A model generated the notes under the pieces. The model was given only the letters and a program-made list of their open reading frames with translations, had not been told where the DNA came from and searched no databases. A stretch of DNA of 64,000 nt. Source: Dolichospermum flos-aquae CCAP 1403/13F. Lineage in GTDB: Bacteria; Cyanobacteriota; Cyanobacteriia; Cyanobacteriales; Nostocaceae. Both the position numbers and the translations under genes were made by a program. Where the stretch lies: contig NZ_CP051206.1 in the NCBI RefSeq assembly GCF_012516395.1, forward strand, positions 2,772,501 to 2,836,500. The letters run 5' to 3'. Positions 39,689 to 48,396 of this stretch are shown here, piece by piece. Every line of letters starts with the position of its first letter. Position 1 is the first letter of the stretch.

Positions 39689-40978
39689 ATGTACGTGAAT
39701 TATCCGGCTTCTCAATTTGAGAGTTTATCATTGACCACAGATCCGCATCCAGAGGAAATAGAGAAAGAGAAAGAGAAAGAGAAAGAGCTAATTGAGCTTC
39801 CAACTTTAACCCGAACTTCCTTATCATCCTCTAATGGTGATGGAGGTATCTATTTAGTTCAGCGTGGCAATTCTCTAGCATCTCAAAAATCAGAAGAATT
39901 ACAGAAAACGCTGCTTGCACATCGCCATGAACGTCAATTAGTGATTTTACAGGATTTTCCCGATCCTGATGCTCTTTCTTGTGCTTGGTCTTACCAACTA
40001 ATTGCCCAACAGTATGATATCAAGTGTGATATTGTTTACGCGGGAACTTTAAGCCATCAGGAAAATATTGCTTTAGTTAAGCTAACTAATTTACCTGCTC
40101 AACGCTGGACGATGCAAACTTTAAAAAATAAAGATTTGTCGTCTTATCAAGGGTTTGTGTTAATTGACAACCAGGGAACTACATCTCAATTATTACCAGC
40201 AATCCAACAAGCGGGAATTCCCCTGATAGTGCTGGTGGATCATCATAGTTTACAAGGGGAACTCAAGTCAGAATTTGTTGATGTTCGTCCTTATGTACGA
40301 GCTACAGCCACAATTTTTACTCAATACTTACAAGCAGGATTATTAACTTTAGATAACAGCATTAGCCAGCACGTTAAATGTGCTACAGCTTTAATGCACG
40401 GTTTGCGATCAGATACAAATCGGTTGATGCAAGCCCAAGAAGAAGATTTTATGGCTGCTGGGTATTTGAGCAGGTTTTATGATGCTCAGTTACTAAATGC
40501 TATTTTGCAAGCAAATCGTTCTAAGCGGGTGATGGATGTGATCGAGCGATCGCTTAAAAACCGCATCGTTCAAAATAACTTTTCCATAGCTGGTGTTGGT
40601 TACCTACGCTATGATGACCGGGATGCAATCCCCCAAGCGGCTGATTTTCTCGTTACGGAGGAAAATGTGCATACCGCAGTAGTTTATGGAATTGTTCATG
40701 ATGAAGATGACGAACTAGAAGTAGTGATAGGATCTCTGAGAACCACAAAACTTACTTTAGATCCTGATGAATTTATTAAAGAAGCCTTTGGACAAGATAG
40801 CACTGGGCGATTTTTTGGTGGTGGAAGAACGGGTGCAGGAGGCTTTGAAATTCCCATGGGTTTCTTATCTGGTGGTAATGAAAACTCGGCTTATGCCAAA
40901 ATCAAATGGGAAGTTTTCGACGCACAAATCAAACAGAAATTATTGAGATTGGTGAATCCGAGAGATAATCCAATTTAG
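39689..40978 (+). CDS. DHH-family phosphoesterase
   Basis: The protein has 429 residues and resembles DHH/DHHA1 phosphoesterases that cleave short oligonucleotides or pAp. Metal-binding motifs are DFPDPDALSCAW at about 91-102 and VDHHS near 184-188, with DRDAIPQAADFL further on and the GGGRTGAGGFEIP glycine block at the C-terminus. The first 60 residues are an extension with an EKEKEKEKE run (about residues 25-33), encoded by a GAGAAA tandem repeat at 39757-39786. The extension may be disordered. Related cyanobacterial proteins are usually annotated only by family. Confidence 0.88.
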   Translation: MYVNYPASQFESLSLTTDPHPEEIEKEKEKEKELIELPTLTRTSLSSSNGDGGIYLVQRGNSLASQKSEELQKTLLAHRHERQLVILQDFPDPDALSCAWSYQLIAQQYDIKCDIVYAGTLSHQENIALVKLTNLPAQRWTMQTLKNKDLSSYQGFVLIDNQGTTSQLLPAIQQAGIPLIVLVDHHSLQGELKSEFVDVRPYVRATATIFTQYLQAGLLTLDNSISQHVKCATALMHGLRSDTNRLMQAQEEDFMAAGYLSRFYDAQLLNAILQANRSKRVMDVIERSLKNRIVQNNFSIAGVGYLRYDDRDAIPQAADFLVTEENVHTAVVYGIVHDEDDELEVVIGSLRTTKLTLDPDEFIKEAFGQDSTGRFFGGGRTGAGGFEIPMGFLSGGNENSAYAKIKWEVFDAQIKQKLLRLVNPRDNPI

Positions 40979-41111
40979 TCTTGAAACCGGATTAAAAGAC
41001 TTGATTGATTTAGGGTTTAGCAGTGCTGAACCCATGCAAATGAATTTAGCTTTTGCTGTCAAAGAAGCAGGTATAAATTTGGTACAATTTAGAAATATGC
41101 CAAAGACTTGA
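40977..41111 (+). pseudogene. Short orphan coding fragment after the DHH gene
   Basis: A 44-codon open frame (SLETGLKDLIDLGFSSAEPM followed by QMNLAFAVKEAGINLVQF) overlaps the DHH stop and has no start codon before 41034. It looks coding in composition but is too short to place. It may be the tail of a lost gene. Confidence 0.3.
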
Positions 41112-41172
41112 GGAGTAAGTTTTGGAAAGTGCTTATAAGTTTGTTAAGTTATAATCAAGAGATGCACTGGGA

Positions 41173-41583
41173 ATGCCAATAATACCTTTTGAATTTCTCA
41201 TTTCCAGACGGCCTGTTTCATTACAAGCAAAACCGAAAGGACTGAATGAATGGAAAAATTTTGTTCGTTCTGAAGCCGAAAAGTTTTGGAAAGGTGACAG
41301 TCCAATTAAAGTATCTTATCTACAGCTTACGCTAGTTTACATTTGTAGTGATGATTCTCCACCTGATACTGATAACATTATCAAACCAATACAGGATGCA
41401 CTTATAGGCTTAGTTTATGAAGATGATAATTTAGTATTAGATGTAGATAGTCATCGTCGGTTTATGTCAGATCCGATTGATATAACAAATTTACCTTTAT
41501 TATTGCGGGAAGGTGCCATCATTGGCGAAGAGTGTGTTTATGTCAAAGTAAGTGAATCTCAACCATTGGAACAATACTTATGA
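41173..41583 (+). CDS. RusA-like Holliday-junction resolvase family protein
   Basis: RusA enzymes cut four-way DNA junctions. The 136 residues contain the diagnostic segment PPDTDNIIKPIQDALIGLVY then EDD (residues 63-85). Asp65, Asp67, Lys71 and the Asp pair 84-85 correspond in spacing to Asp70, Asp72, Lys76 and Asp91 of E. coli RusA. Phage genes are the usual home of this family. Here the stop overlaps the next ATG by 4 bases (ATGA), so the two proteins are coupled. No other phage gene is near. Confidence 0.8.
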   Translation: MPIIPFEFLISRRPVSLQAKPKGLNEWKNFVRSEAEKFWKGDSPIKVSYLQLTLVYICSDDSPPDTDNIIKPIQDALIGLVYEDDNLVLDVDSHRRFMSDPIDITNLPLLLREGAIIGEECVYVKVSESQPLEQYL

Positions 41584-42791
41584 TAGACAATACTAAAAGT
41601 TTACGTGATGATAAAGTTGAATCTTTGATCAAAAAGTATCGTGATGAAGGATTTACAGTTATACAAAACCCGAAGGCGGATCAATTACCCTTTGATTTGG
41701 ATAACTATCAACCCGATATTCTTGCTACTAAGAATCAAAATGAATCTGGTTTAATAATTGAAGTAAAAACCAGTATTAGTCCAGTTTCAGTTGAGCGTTT
41801 ACAATCTGTAGCGGAAGAAATTAGTAGACATCCGGGCTGGCGTTTTTTATTGGTAACACTTGAAGATATAGAAGCCGAATCATTACCTGGAACATCGGAA
41901 GAACTACCTTCCTGGGAAGAACTAATCAACTATTTTAGTCAAGTTAGCAAGCTTATTGAAAATAATAATATTGAACCTGCTTTTCTTTTTCTCTGGAGTG
42001 TTTTTGAGGGAGCATTAAGAAAAAGAGCAGTTGATGTATCAATTCCTGTTGAACGTTTACCAGTCATAAGATTGCTAAGAACAATGTACTCTTTGGGAGA
42101 GTTATCAATTTCTGAATTTGATATTATTCAAGCTTATTTGGAAAAGCGCAATCGTCTAGCTCATGGATACATTCAGAAGCTAAATTCGGAGGTTTTAGGT
42201 AAGTTTTTAATGTTGATTGTTGAGTTATTGGATGAATGGATTCCTGCCATACATAGAAGCCTTTTAAGCAAAACAGTGGCTAGTATGAAAGAAAGTATTG
42301 AAACTGCACTACAAGAATATCATAAAGTTCTGGAAATAGTTGCTTCTGTGTTACACGACGTACCAACAGAAACAAAGGATAGAACACTGGCAGAGATTAA
42401 GGAGATGTCGGAACGAGAAGGATTAACCAACAATTTCAATGATTTTCGACACATAGTTGATGAGTATTGCGATCTTTATACTGAATCTAATAATCAACAG
42501 ATAGACAAAAATAAAATAGTTTTAGATGATAACGCACAAATAGCACTTGATGCTTTACCAACTCAAGAGAAAGAAAAAATTAGTCATGCTATTAGTTATC
42601 TAGAAAAATTTCCTAATTGTTCAGAAATAGAAGTTTCTAAACTGGATTCAATTTCAGGTAATTTTATTGCAAAGTCAGGAATATATAGAATCATTTTTGA
42701 AGTTAAATCTGAAAAAGTAACTATTGTTGATATAGTTAATTATAACCGGATTGAAATATTATATGGATTATTAGCAAAGGCTAAAATATGA
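41580..42791 (+). CDS. Fusion of PD-(D/E)XK-like, HEPN-like and RelE/ParE-like domains
   Basis: I know no named family for this 403-residue protein as a whole. Residues 1-100 show a restriction-nuclease-like pattern: Asp46 in QPDILATK and Glu61/Lys63 in LIIEVKTS, followed by HPGWRFLLVTLED. Residues 125-230 are helical with KRNRLAHG at 189-196, that is Arg190-x4-His195, the RNase motif of HEPN domains. After a linker, residues 315-403 resemble RelE/ParE toxins (YRIIFEVKSEKVTIVDIVNY then NRIEILYGLL). It is coupled to a RusA-like gene. A toxin or defence nuclease is my inference; each domain call comes from pattern only. Confidence 0.72.
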   Translation: MIDNTKSLRDDKVESLIKKYRDEGFTVIQNPKADQLPFDLDNYQPDILATKNQNESGLIIEVKTSISPVSVERLQSVAEEISRHPGWRFLLVTLEDIEAESLPGTSEELPSWEELINYFSQVSKLIENNNIEPAFLFLWSVFEGALRKRAVDVSIPVERLPVIRLLRTMYSLGELSISEFDIIQAYLEKRNRLAHGYIQKLNSEVLGKFLMLIVELLDEWIPAIHRSLLSKTVASMKESIETALQEYHKVLEIVASVLHDVPTETKDRTLAEIKEMSEREGLTNNFNDFRHIVDEYCDLYTESNNQQIDKNKIVLDDNAQIALDALPTQEKEKISHAISYLEKFPNCSEIEVSKLDSISGNFIAKSGIYRIIFEVKSEKVTIVDIVNYNRIEILYGLLAKAKI

Positions 42792-42916
42792 GAGATCTAG
42801 ATTCTTTTGATATAGATATTAATATGAAATTACTAATTTTACCCTCTTCTTTGCGCCTTTGCTTCTTTGCGTCTTTGCGCGAAACAAAAATAATATAAAA
42901 ACACCCAACTAAAAAC

Positions 42917-43411
42917 ATGGAACTATACTTAATTCGTCATGGCATTGCCGAAGAACATCAACCTACACTAAAAGACAAAGAACGACAACTCACCCCAGAA
43001 GGACGACAAAAAACCGAGAAAGTCGCTCAAAAATTAGTAAAGCTAGAATTACATTTTGATCTAATTCTTACCAGTCCCCTAGTTCGCGCTTATCAAACAG
43101 CAGAAATACTCATTGCGGCTGGATTGAGTTCCCAGTTAGAAGCATCAGATCATCTTAGCTTTGATGGTAATATTCAAAATTGGTGGCAAGAATGGCTGAA
43201 ACCTAGAAATTATCCCCAAAAAACCCGACTAGGATTAGTAGGCCATGAGCCTAACTTAAGCCATTGGGCAGAAATTCTGTTGTGGGGAGAAGCAAAAGAG
43301 AGCCTCATCCTCAAAAAAGCAGGTATGATGGGAATAAAACTACCAGATGATGGTTCAGCTTGGGGTCGTAGTCAAATGTTTTGGTTGACACCACCCAAGT
43401 ACCTGCTGTAA
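42917..43411 (+). CDS. sixA: SixA-type phosphohistidine phosphatase
   Basis: SixA removes phosphate from His on Hpt domains. The 164-residue protein is of the histidine-phosphatase family, with YLIRHGIAEE at residues 4-13 (catalytic His in RHG), SPLVRAYQTAE near 54-64 and the second His in VGHEPNL at about 110-116. The DNA before it (42840-42890) is a CTTTGCGTCTTTGCG repeat with no gene. It is followed by gltA after 87 bases. Confidence 0.9.
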   Translation: MELYLIRHGIAEEHQPTLKDKERQLTPEGRQKTEKVAQKLVKLELHFDLILTSPLVRAYQTAEILIAAGLSSQLEASDHLSFDGNIQNWWQEWLKPRNYPQKTRLGLVGHEPNLSHWAEILLWGEAKESLILKKAGMMGIKLPDDGSAWGRSQMFWLTPPKYLL

Positions 43412-43498
43412 TAGTTGTTACATCTGCAACTTTTGTGGTGAAAATAGTCTCTGGTGAGTTAGCGTGAGCAGATATTTTACAAAGTAAATGGTGTTGCC

Positions 43499-44635
43499 AT
43501 GACGGTATGCGAATACAAGCCTGGTTTAGAAGGTATTCCCGCAGCCCAGTCGAGTATTAGTTATGTAGACGGGCAGAAAGGAATTCTAGAATATCGTGGT
43601 ATCAGGATTGAGGAATTAGCTGAAAAAAGTACATTCCTAGAAACTGCATATCTCTTAATTTGGGGTGAGTTACCAACAAAGGAAGAACTGAAAGAATTTG
43701 AGCATGAAGTTCTCTTCCACAGACGCATCAAATACCGCATTCGGGATATGATGAAATGCTTTCCTGAAAGTGGTCATCCGATGGATGCTCTTCAAGCTTC
43801 TGCTGCTGCTTTAGGTTTATTTTATTCTCGTCGGGATTTACATAATCCTGTCTACATTCGTACCGCGGCTGTTCGTTTAATAGCGACTATTCCCACGATG
43901 GTAGCAGCGTTCCAGTTAATGCGGGAAGGTAATGATCCAGTTAAGCCTAGAGATGATTTAGGCTATGCGGCTAACTTCCTGTATATGCTCAACGAGAAAG
44001 AGCCTGATCCTTTAGCCGCTAAAATCTTCGATATCTGCTTAATTCTTCATGTTGAGCATACAATGAATGCTTCTACTTTTAGTGCTAGGGTAACAGCTTC
44101 AACCTTAACTGATCCTTATGCAGTAGTTGCCAGTGCCGTAGGTACTTTAGGTGGACCATTGCATGGTGGAGCGAATGAAGAAGTAATTCAGATGTTAGAA
44201 GAAATCGGTTCTGTAGAAAATGTTGTCCCTTATGTGGATAATCTTCTGCAACGCAAAGCTAAAATTATGGGTTTTGGACATCGAGTTTACAAAGTCAAAG
44301 ACCCCCGGGCTACAATCTTACAAGGCTTGGCAGAGCAGTTGTTTGAGAAGTTTGGCTATGATGAATACTATGAAATTGCCGTGGAAATGGAACGGGTAGT
44401 TTCGGAAAAACTGGGTGACAGAGGGATTTATCCTAATGTTGACTTTTATTCCGGTTTAGTGTATAGGAAAATGGGAATTCCTACAGACTTGTTTACACCA
44501 GTATTTGCGATCGCTCGTGTAGCAGGTTGGTTAGCACACTGGAAAGAACAACTAGTAGAAAACCGGATTTTCCGTCCTACCCAAATTTACAACGGTCGTC
44601 ACGAAATCGCCTACACTCCCATTGACCAACGTTAA
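43499..44635 (+). CDS. gltA: Citrate synthase
   Basis: This enzyme joins acetyl-CoA and oxaloacetate into citrate, entry to the branch that feeds 2-oxoglutarate and nitrogen assimilation. The 378 residues match the short bacterial type. Catalytic segments are GGPLHGGANEEV and MGFGHRVYKVKDPRA, with the active Asp in DFYSGLVYRKMGIP. A 2-methylcitrate synthase is hard to exclude, but no prp genes are near. Confidence 0.95.
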   Translation: MTVCEYKPGLEGIPAAQSSISYVDGQKGILEYRGIRIEELAEKSTFLETAYLLIWGELPTKEELKEFEHEVLFHRRIKYRIRDMMKCFPESGHPMDALQASAAALGLFYSRRDLHNPVYIRTAAVRLIATIPTMVAAFQLMREGNDPVKPRDDLGYAANFLYMLNEKEPDPLAAKIFDICLILHVEHTMNASTFSARVTASTLTDPYAVVASAVGTLGGPLHGGANEEVIQMLEEIGSVENVVPYVDNLLQRKAKIMGFGHRVYKVKDPRATILQGLAEQLFEKFGYDEYYEIAVEMERVVSEKLGDRGIYPNVDFYSGLVYRKMGIPTDLFTPVFAIARVAGWLAHWKEQLVENRIFRPTQIYNGRHEIAYTPIDQR

Positions 44636-44656
44636 CTAACAAATAAATTAACTCTA

Positions 44657-44738
44657 GATTTTGGATGTTCAATTCAAGTCCTCTAGTGGGCAGATTGATA
44701 ACTGTCCTATCTACCATTGAGGCTTGTCGTCCAAAATC
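44657..44738 (-). other. tRNA-like inverted-repeat structure (possible decayed tRNA)
   Basis: A perfect 9-bp stem, GATTTTGGA/TCCAAAATC, encloses 64 bases. Read on the minus strand the inside has a D-arm-like CCTCAATGGTAGATAGG and a middle hairpin CAG/CTG, but the T arm lacks a proper TTCRA loop. No usable anticodon can be assigned. Confidence 0.35.
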
Positions 44739-45059
44739 AAAACCCGCTAAAATTGGCAACTTGACAGCAGCAGCCAGTGTGGGAAAATCAGACAATTTGT
44801 AGACCATAGACAACCGTTACCAACTGGGAAGCGGCTAATTTGTCTTGTTTAACGACTTAATGGGGAAACTTTTGCCCATTTCCTCACCCACCAATCATCA
44901 ATTCCCAATCCCAACCATAAGTAGAAGTTGTCTTGTGGAGTCTCATGGTGAAAACCATCCAAGGATATACTAGACTCATGAATTGGCAAATGTATTGAAC
45001 TTCAATCGGTCATCATCTCAGCAGAGATTATTACTAAAGCTGAAGACAAAAGGTCAGTA

Positions 45060-45394
45060 ACCCAGCCCTAAGGGGACTGGGCTTGCAAGAGTAATCAAGC
45101 AAGCCGTGCTGACCAGACCACCCTGAGCGTAGTCGAAGGGTAGCCGTTATTTGAGTCATGACACCCCGGAATGCGAAGCTAGTTCCCTGCTCTGTCGCTT
45201 GTGATTAAACAGTTCCAAGGTCACTGGAACAGTGTTGCAAGCTCAAGCAAGCTCTTATAACAGGTCGAAGCTAACATTACCCCAGAAATGGGAGTTGGTT
45301 TCCAGGTTCCAATCAAAAATCTGGTTTTAATTTCAATATCCACAGCGGTTAAAACCGCTCGTGTCGCTTCCCTCTCAGCCCTAAAGGGACTGAG
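45060..45394. mobile_element. Possible PATE: non-autonomous IS200/IS605-type element
   Basis: Two similar hairpins bound this stretch: CCCAGCCCTAAGGGGACTGG (45061) and CTCAGCCCTAAAGGGACTGA (45374). IS200/IS605 elements have such sub-terminal hairpins at both ends. Between them, one plus-strand frame reads VMTPRNAKLVPCSVACD then stop, resembling a TnpB tail. There is no intact transposase. It fills most of the 850-base gap before ndhA; 44740-45060 shows nothing else I can name. Confidence 0.4.
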
Positions 45395-45485
45395 TCTCCC
45401 GCTTACCGCGTGATCTTATGAAAATTAGAATAACTGATTTCATCCTTCACAGTTCATCAGCACGTTGACTTAAAGAGCAGCAAAC

Positions 45486-46604
45486 ATGAATCCAGGAATT
45501 GACCTCCAAGGAACTTTTATTCAATCTGTCAAGGATTTAGGCGTTCCCCCAGGAGCGGCCAAAGCCCTATGGATGCCATTACCAATGGTGTTGATGCTTA
45601 TTGGGGCTACAGTAGGTGTCCTAGTTGCCACATGGCTAGAACGGAAAATTTCTGCGGCAGCACAGCAACGGATTGGGCCTGAATACCAGGGTCCTTTTGG
45701 ATTGTTAGTGCCTGTAGCAGATGGTCTGAAGCTGGTATTTAAAGAAGATATCATCCCCGCCAAAGCAGATCCTTGGCTATTTACCATTGGTCCAATTATT
45801 GTCGTTTTACCAGTATTTCTGTCCTATTTAATTGTGCCATTTGGACAGAATATTATCATTGCTAACGTCGGCATGGGCGTATTCTTGTGGATTGCATTAT
45901 CCAGTATTCAGCCCATTGGCTTATTAATGGCGGGTTATGCCTCCAATAATAAATATGCCTTGTTGGGAGGTTTACGGGCAGCAGCGCAGTCCATCAGTTA
46001 TGAAATTCCCTTAGCATTGAGTGTACTAGCGATCGCTATGATGTCCAACAGTCTCAGCACCGTTGACATCGTGAATCAGCAATCTAACTTTGGCATTTTG
46101 GGCTGGAACATTTGGCGACAACCATTAGGTTTCGTGATCTTTTGGATAGCCGCCCTAGCAGAATGCGAGCGCCTACCCTTTGACTTACCAGAAGCAGAAG
46201 AAGAACTAGTTGCAGGGTATCAAACCGAATATTCAGGCATGAAATTCGCCCTCTTCTACCTCAGTTCCTACATTAACCTGGTACTTTCTGCCTTACTAGT
46301 AGCAATTTTGTACCTTGGTGGTTGGCATTGTCCTATACCCCTTGACATGATCACTGGTTGGTTAGGAGTCAGCGAAAGTGACCAAGCAATTCAGGTAGTC
46401 ACAGCGGTTATAGGCATTACCATGACCGTAATCAAAGCCTACTTACTAGTATTTTTCGCCATCCTCATTCGTTGGACAGTACCAAGAGTAAGGATTGACC
46501 AATTGCTAGACTTAGGATGGAAATTCCTCTTACCAATAGGCTTGGTAAATCTCCTATTAACCGCCGCCTTCAAACTAGCCTTTCCCTTCGCCTTCGGTGG
46601 GTAA
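45486..46604 (+). CDS. ndhA: NAD(P)H-quinone oxidoreductase subunit 1
   Basis: This is the proton-channel membrane subunit of the cyanobacterial NDH-1 complex, which takes electrons from ferredoxin in cyclic flow and respiration. The 372 residues have about eight membrane helices. The conserved [20 protein letters not shown] then [10 protein letters not shown] loop near the quinone site is intact. It leads ndhA-I-G-E, an order conserved in cyanobacteria and plastids. The spacer to ndhI (85 bases) contains heptamer repeats. Confidence 0.97.
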   Translation: MNPGIDLQGTFIQSVKDLGVPPGAAKALWMPLPMVLMLIGATVGVLVATWLERKISAAAQQRIGPEYQGPFGLLVPVADGLKLVFKEDIIPAKADPWLFTIGPIIVVLPVFLSYLIVPFGQNIIIANVGMGVFLWIALSSIQPIGLLMAGYASNNKYALLGGLRAAAQSISYEIPLALSVLAIAMMSNSLSTVDIVNQQSNFGILGWNIWRQPLGFVIFWIAALAECERLPFDLPEAEEELVAGYQTEYSGMKFALFYLSSYINLVLSALLVAILYLGGWHCPIPLDMITGWLGVSESDQAIQVVTAVIGITMTVIKAYLLVFFAILIRWTVPRVRIDQLLDLGWKFLLPIGLVNLLLTAAFKLAFPFAFGG

Positions 46605-46612
46605 ATATCAGC

Positions 46613-46674
46613 AGTCAGTGGTCAATGTCATTCATGATTGGCAACTGACTACTGACAACTGACAACTGACAAAG
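46613..46674. repeat. Heptamer repeat tract (CAACTGA), ndhA-ndhI spacer
   Basis: GACTACTGACAACTGACAAC then TGACAA repeats in register and nearly fills the spacer. It belongs to the short tandem repeats known from cyanobacteria. Confidence 0.85.
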
Positions 46675-46688
46675 AGAGAGACACAAAA

Positions 46689-47270
46689 ATGCTCAAATTC
46701 CTCAAACAAGTTGGTGATTACGCCAAAGAAGCAGTCCAAGCAGGTCGTTATATTGGTCAAGGATTAGCTGTTACTTTTGACCACATGAGACGGCGACCTG
46801 TTACCGTTCAATATCCCTACGAAAAATTGATTCCCGGTGAAAGATTTCGCGGTCGCATTCACTATGAGTTTGACAAGTGTATTGCTTGTGAAGTCTGTGT
46901 GCGTGTTTGTCCCATTAATCTCCCTGTAGTTGATTGGGAAATGGACAAAGGCACTAAAAAGAAAAAGCTCAAACACTACAGTATTGATTTTGGAGTTTGT
47001 ATCTTCTGCGGTAACTGTGTGGAATATTGTCCCACCAACTGTTTATCCATGACAGAAGAATATGAACTAGCTACTTATGATCGCCATGAACTTAATTACG
47101 ATAGCGTAGCCCTGGGACGTTTGCCCTATAAAGTTACAAACGATCCAATGGTGACACCATTACGAGAACTTGTTTACCTACCTAAAGGCGTAATGGACCC
47201 CCACGGAGTCCCCGCCGATGCCCCCCGTGCAGGTTCTCGTCCAGAAGACTTGGTAGAAAAAAATAATTAG
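46689..47270 (+). CDS. ndhI: NAD(P)H-quinone oxidoreductase subunit I (iron-sulfur)
   Basis: NdhI carries two 4Fe-4S clusters in the peripheral arm of NDH-1 and passes electrons to the quinone. The 193 residues contain [12 protein letters not shown] at about 58-69 and [12 protein letters not shown] near 101-112, all eight Cys present. An RPEDLV end and C-terminal extension are as in other cyanobacteria. The gene is preceded by AGAGAGAGAC and repeat DNA rather than a strong Shine-Dalgarno site. Confidence 0.97.
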   Translation: MLKFLKQVGDYAKEAVQAGRYIGQGLAVTFDHMRRRPVTVQYPYEKLIPGERFRGRIHYEFDKCIACEVCVRVCPINLPVVDWEMDKGTKKKKLKHYSIDFGVCIFCGNCVEYCPTNCLSMTEEYELATYDRHELNYDSVALGRLPYKVTNDPMVTPLRELVYLPKGVMDPHGVPADAPRAGSRPEDLVEKNN

Positions 47271-47360
47271 TCATTAGTTATTAGTCATTCGTCATTAGGA
47301 AAGATAATTTACAACTGACAACTGACAACTAACAACTGACAACTGACAACTAACTAAGGA
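47271..47360. repeat. Heptamer repeat tracts (TTAGTCA, CAACTGA), ndhI-ndhG spacer
   Basis: The spacer begins with TCATTAGTTATTAGTCATTC and ends with ACAACTGACAACTGACAACT, so both heptamer families are present within 90 bases. Confidence 0.85.
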
Positions 47361-47368
47361 CAAAAACA

Positions 47369-47980
47369 GTGAATCTAGCCGAAGGAGTACAGTCTGTATC
47401 ACTTGGCATTCTTGGCGTAATGATGATTGGGACAGCACTAGGTGTGGTGCTATTCTCTAACATTGTTTATTCCGCCTTTTTGCTGGGAGGTGTATTCATC
47501 AGCATGGCGGGAATATACCTATTGCTAAATGGTGATTTTGTCGCATCAGCACAAATCCTAATTTATGTTGGTGCAATTAACGTTTTAATTCTGTTTGCCA
47601 TTATGTTGGTAAACAAAAGACAGGATTTTTCACCATTACCTAGTGCGGGATTACGGAAAGTATTTACAGCTTTAGTGAGTTTTGGACTATTTGCGCTTTT
47701 AAGTACAATGGTATTAGCTACGCCTTGGGCTTATACAACTAATCCCGTAGTTAGTCAAAATTCCATCATTGTCATTGGTGAGCATTTCTTCAGCGACTTT
47801 TTGCTACCCTTTGAATTAGCTTCCGTTCTGTTGCTAATAGCAATGGTAGGAGCAATTATTTTGGCACGTCGGGAATATTTACCTGACCAAGTACCAACTT
47901 CTGACCTACAACAAACAATTTTAACCCTACCAGAACGCCCCAAAGAACTCATCGGCACTGGTAGAAGTTCTGACAACTGA
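47369..47980 (+). CDS. ndhG: NAD(P)H-quinone oxidoreductase subunit 6
   Basis: This membrane subunit of NDH-1 has 203 residues and five hydrophobic helices. It starts at GTG 47369, preceded by AAGGAC. The LIYVGAINVLILFAIMLVNK segment is the conserved third helix of the family with its pi-bulge region. It is third in ndhA-I-G-E. The following spacer carries a 65-bp palindrome. Confidence 0.95.
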   Translation: MNLAEGVQSVSLGILGVMMIGTALGVVLFSNIVYSAFLLGGVFISMAGIYLLLNGDFVASAQILIYVGAINVLILFAIMLVNKRQDFSPLPSAGLRKVFTALVSFGLFALLSTMVLATPWAYTTNPVVSQNSIIVIGEHFFSDFLLPFELASVLLLIAMVGAIILARREYLPDQVPTSDLQQTILTLPERPKELIGTGRSSDN

Positions 47981-47989
47981 CAACCGTAC

Positions 47990-48054
47990 GGGCGAAGCAT
48001 TTGGAAGATAAATTATCGGTAGTTGCGAAAAATGCTTCTCCAAATGCTTCGCCC
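47990..48054. repeat. 65-bp palindromic repeat in the ndhG-ndhE spacer
   Basis: Arms GGGCGAAGCATTTGG and CCAAATGCTTCGCCC. The centre differs from other copies (GTAGTTGCGAAAAATGCTTC). It is inside an operon, so it is transcribed and could fold in the mRNA between two membrane-subunit genes. Confidence 0.93.
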
Positions 48055-48084
48055 CTACCAACTAACAACTGACAACTGACAATC

Positions 48085-48390
48085 ATGCAACTCCAATACT
48101 TTTTATTACTAGCCGCAGCTTTGTTTTGCATTGGGATTTATGGTCTAATTACCAGTCGCAACGCCGTGCGGGTACTGATGTCAATTGAGTTATTGCTGAA
48201 TGCCGTTAATCTAAATTTAATGGCATTTTCCAACTTCCTTGATTCAAGCTTAATTAAAGGTCAAGTTTTCACAGTTTTTGTGATTACCGTGGCAGCCGCA
48301 GAAGCGGCAGTGGGTTTAGCGATTGTGCTGACGATTTATCGCAACCGCGATACCGTTGATATGGAGCAGTTTAATCTTCTGAAGTGGTAA
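48085..48390 (+). CDS. ndhE: NAD(P)H-quinone oxidoreductase subunit 4L
   Basis: NdhE is a three-helix membrane subunit of NDH-1. The 101 residues match the family; the conserved Glu residues are in [14 protein letters not shown] and [12 protein letters not shown]. It is the last ndh gene of the cluster and is followed after 6 bases by NAD kinase. Confidence 0.96.
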   Translation: MQLQYFLLLAAALFCIGIYGLITSRNAVRVLMSIELLLNAVNLNLMAFSNFLDSSLIKGQVFTVFVITVAAAEAAVGLAIVLTIYRNRDTVDMEQFNLLKW

Positions 48391-48396
48391 TAGTGC

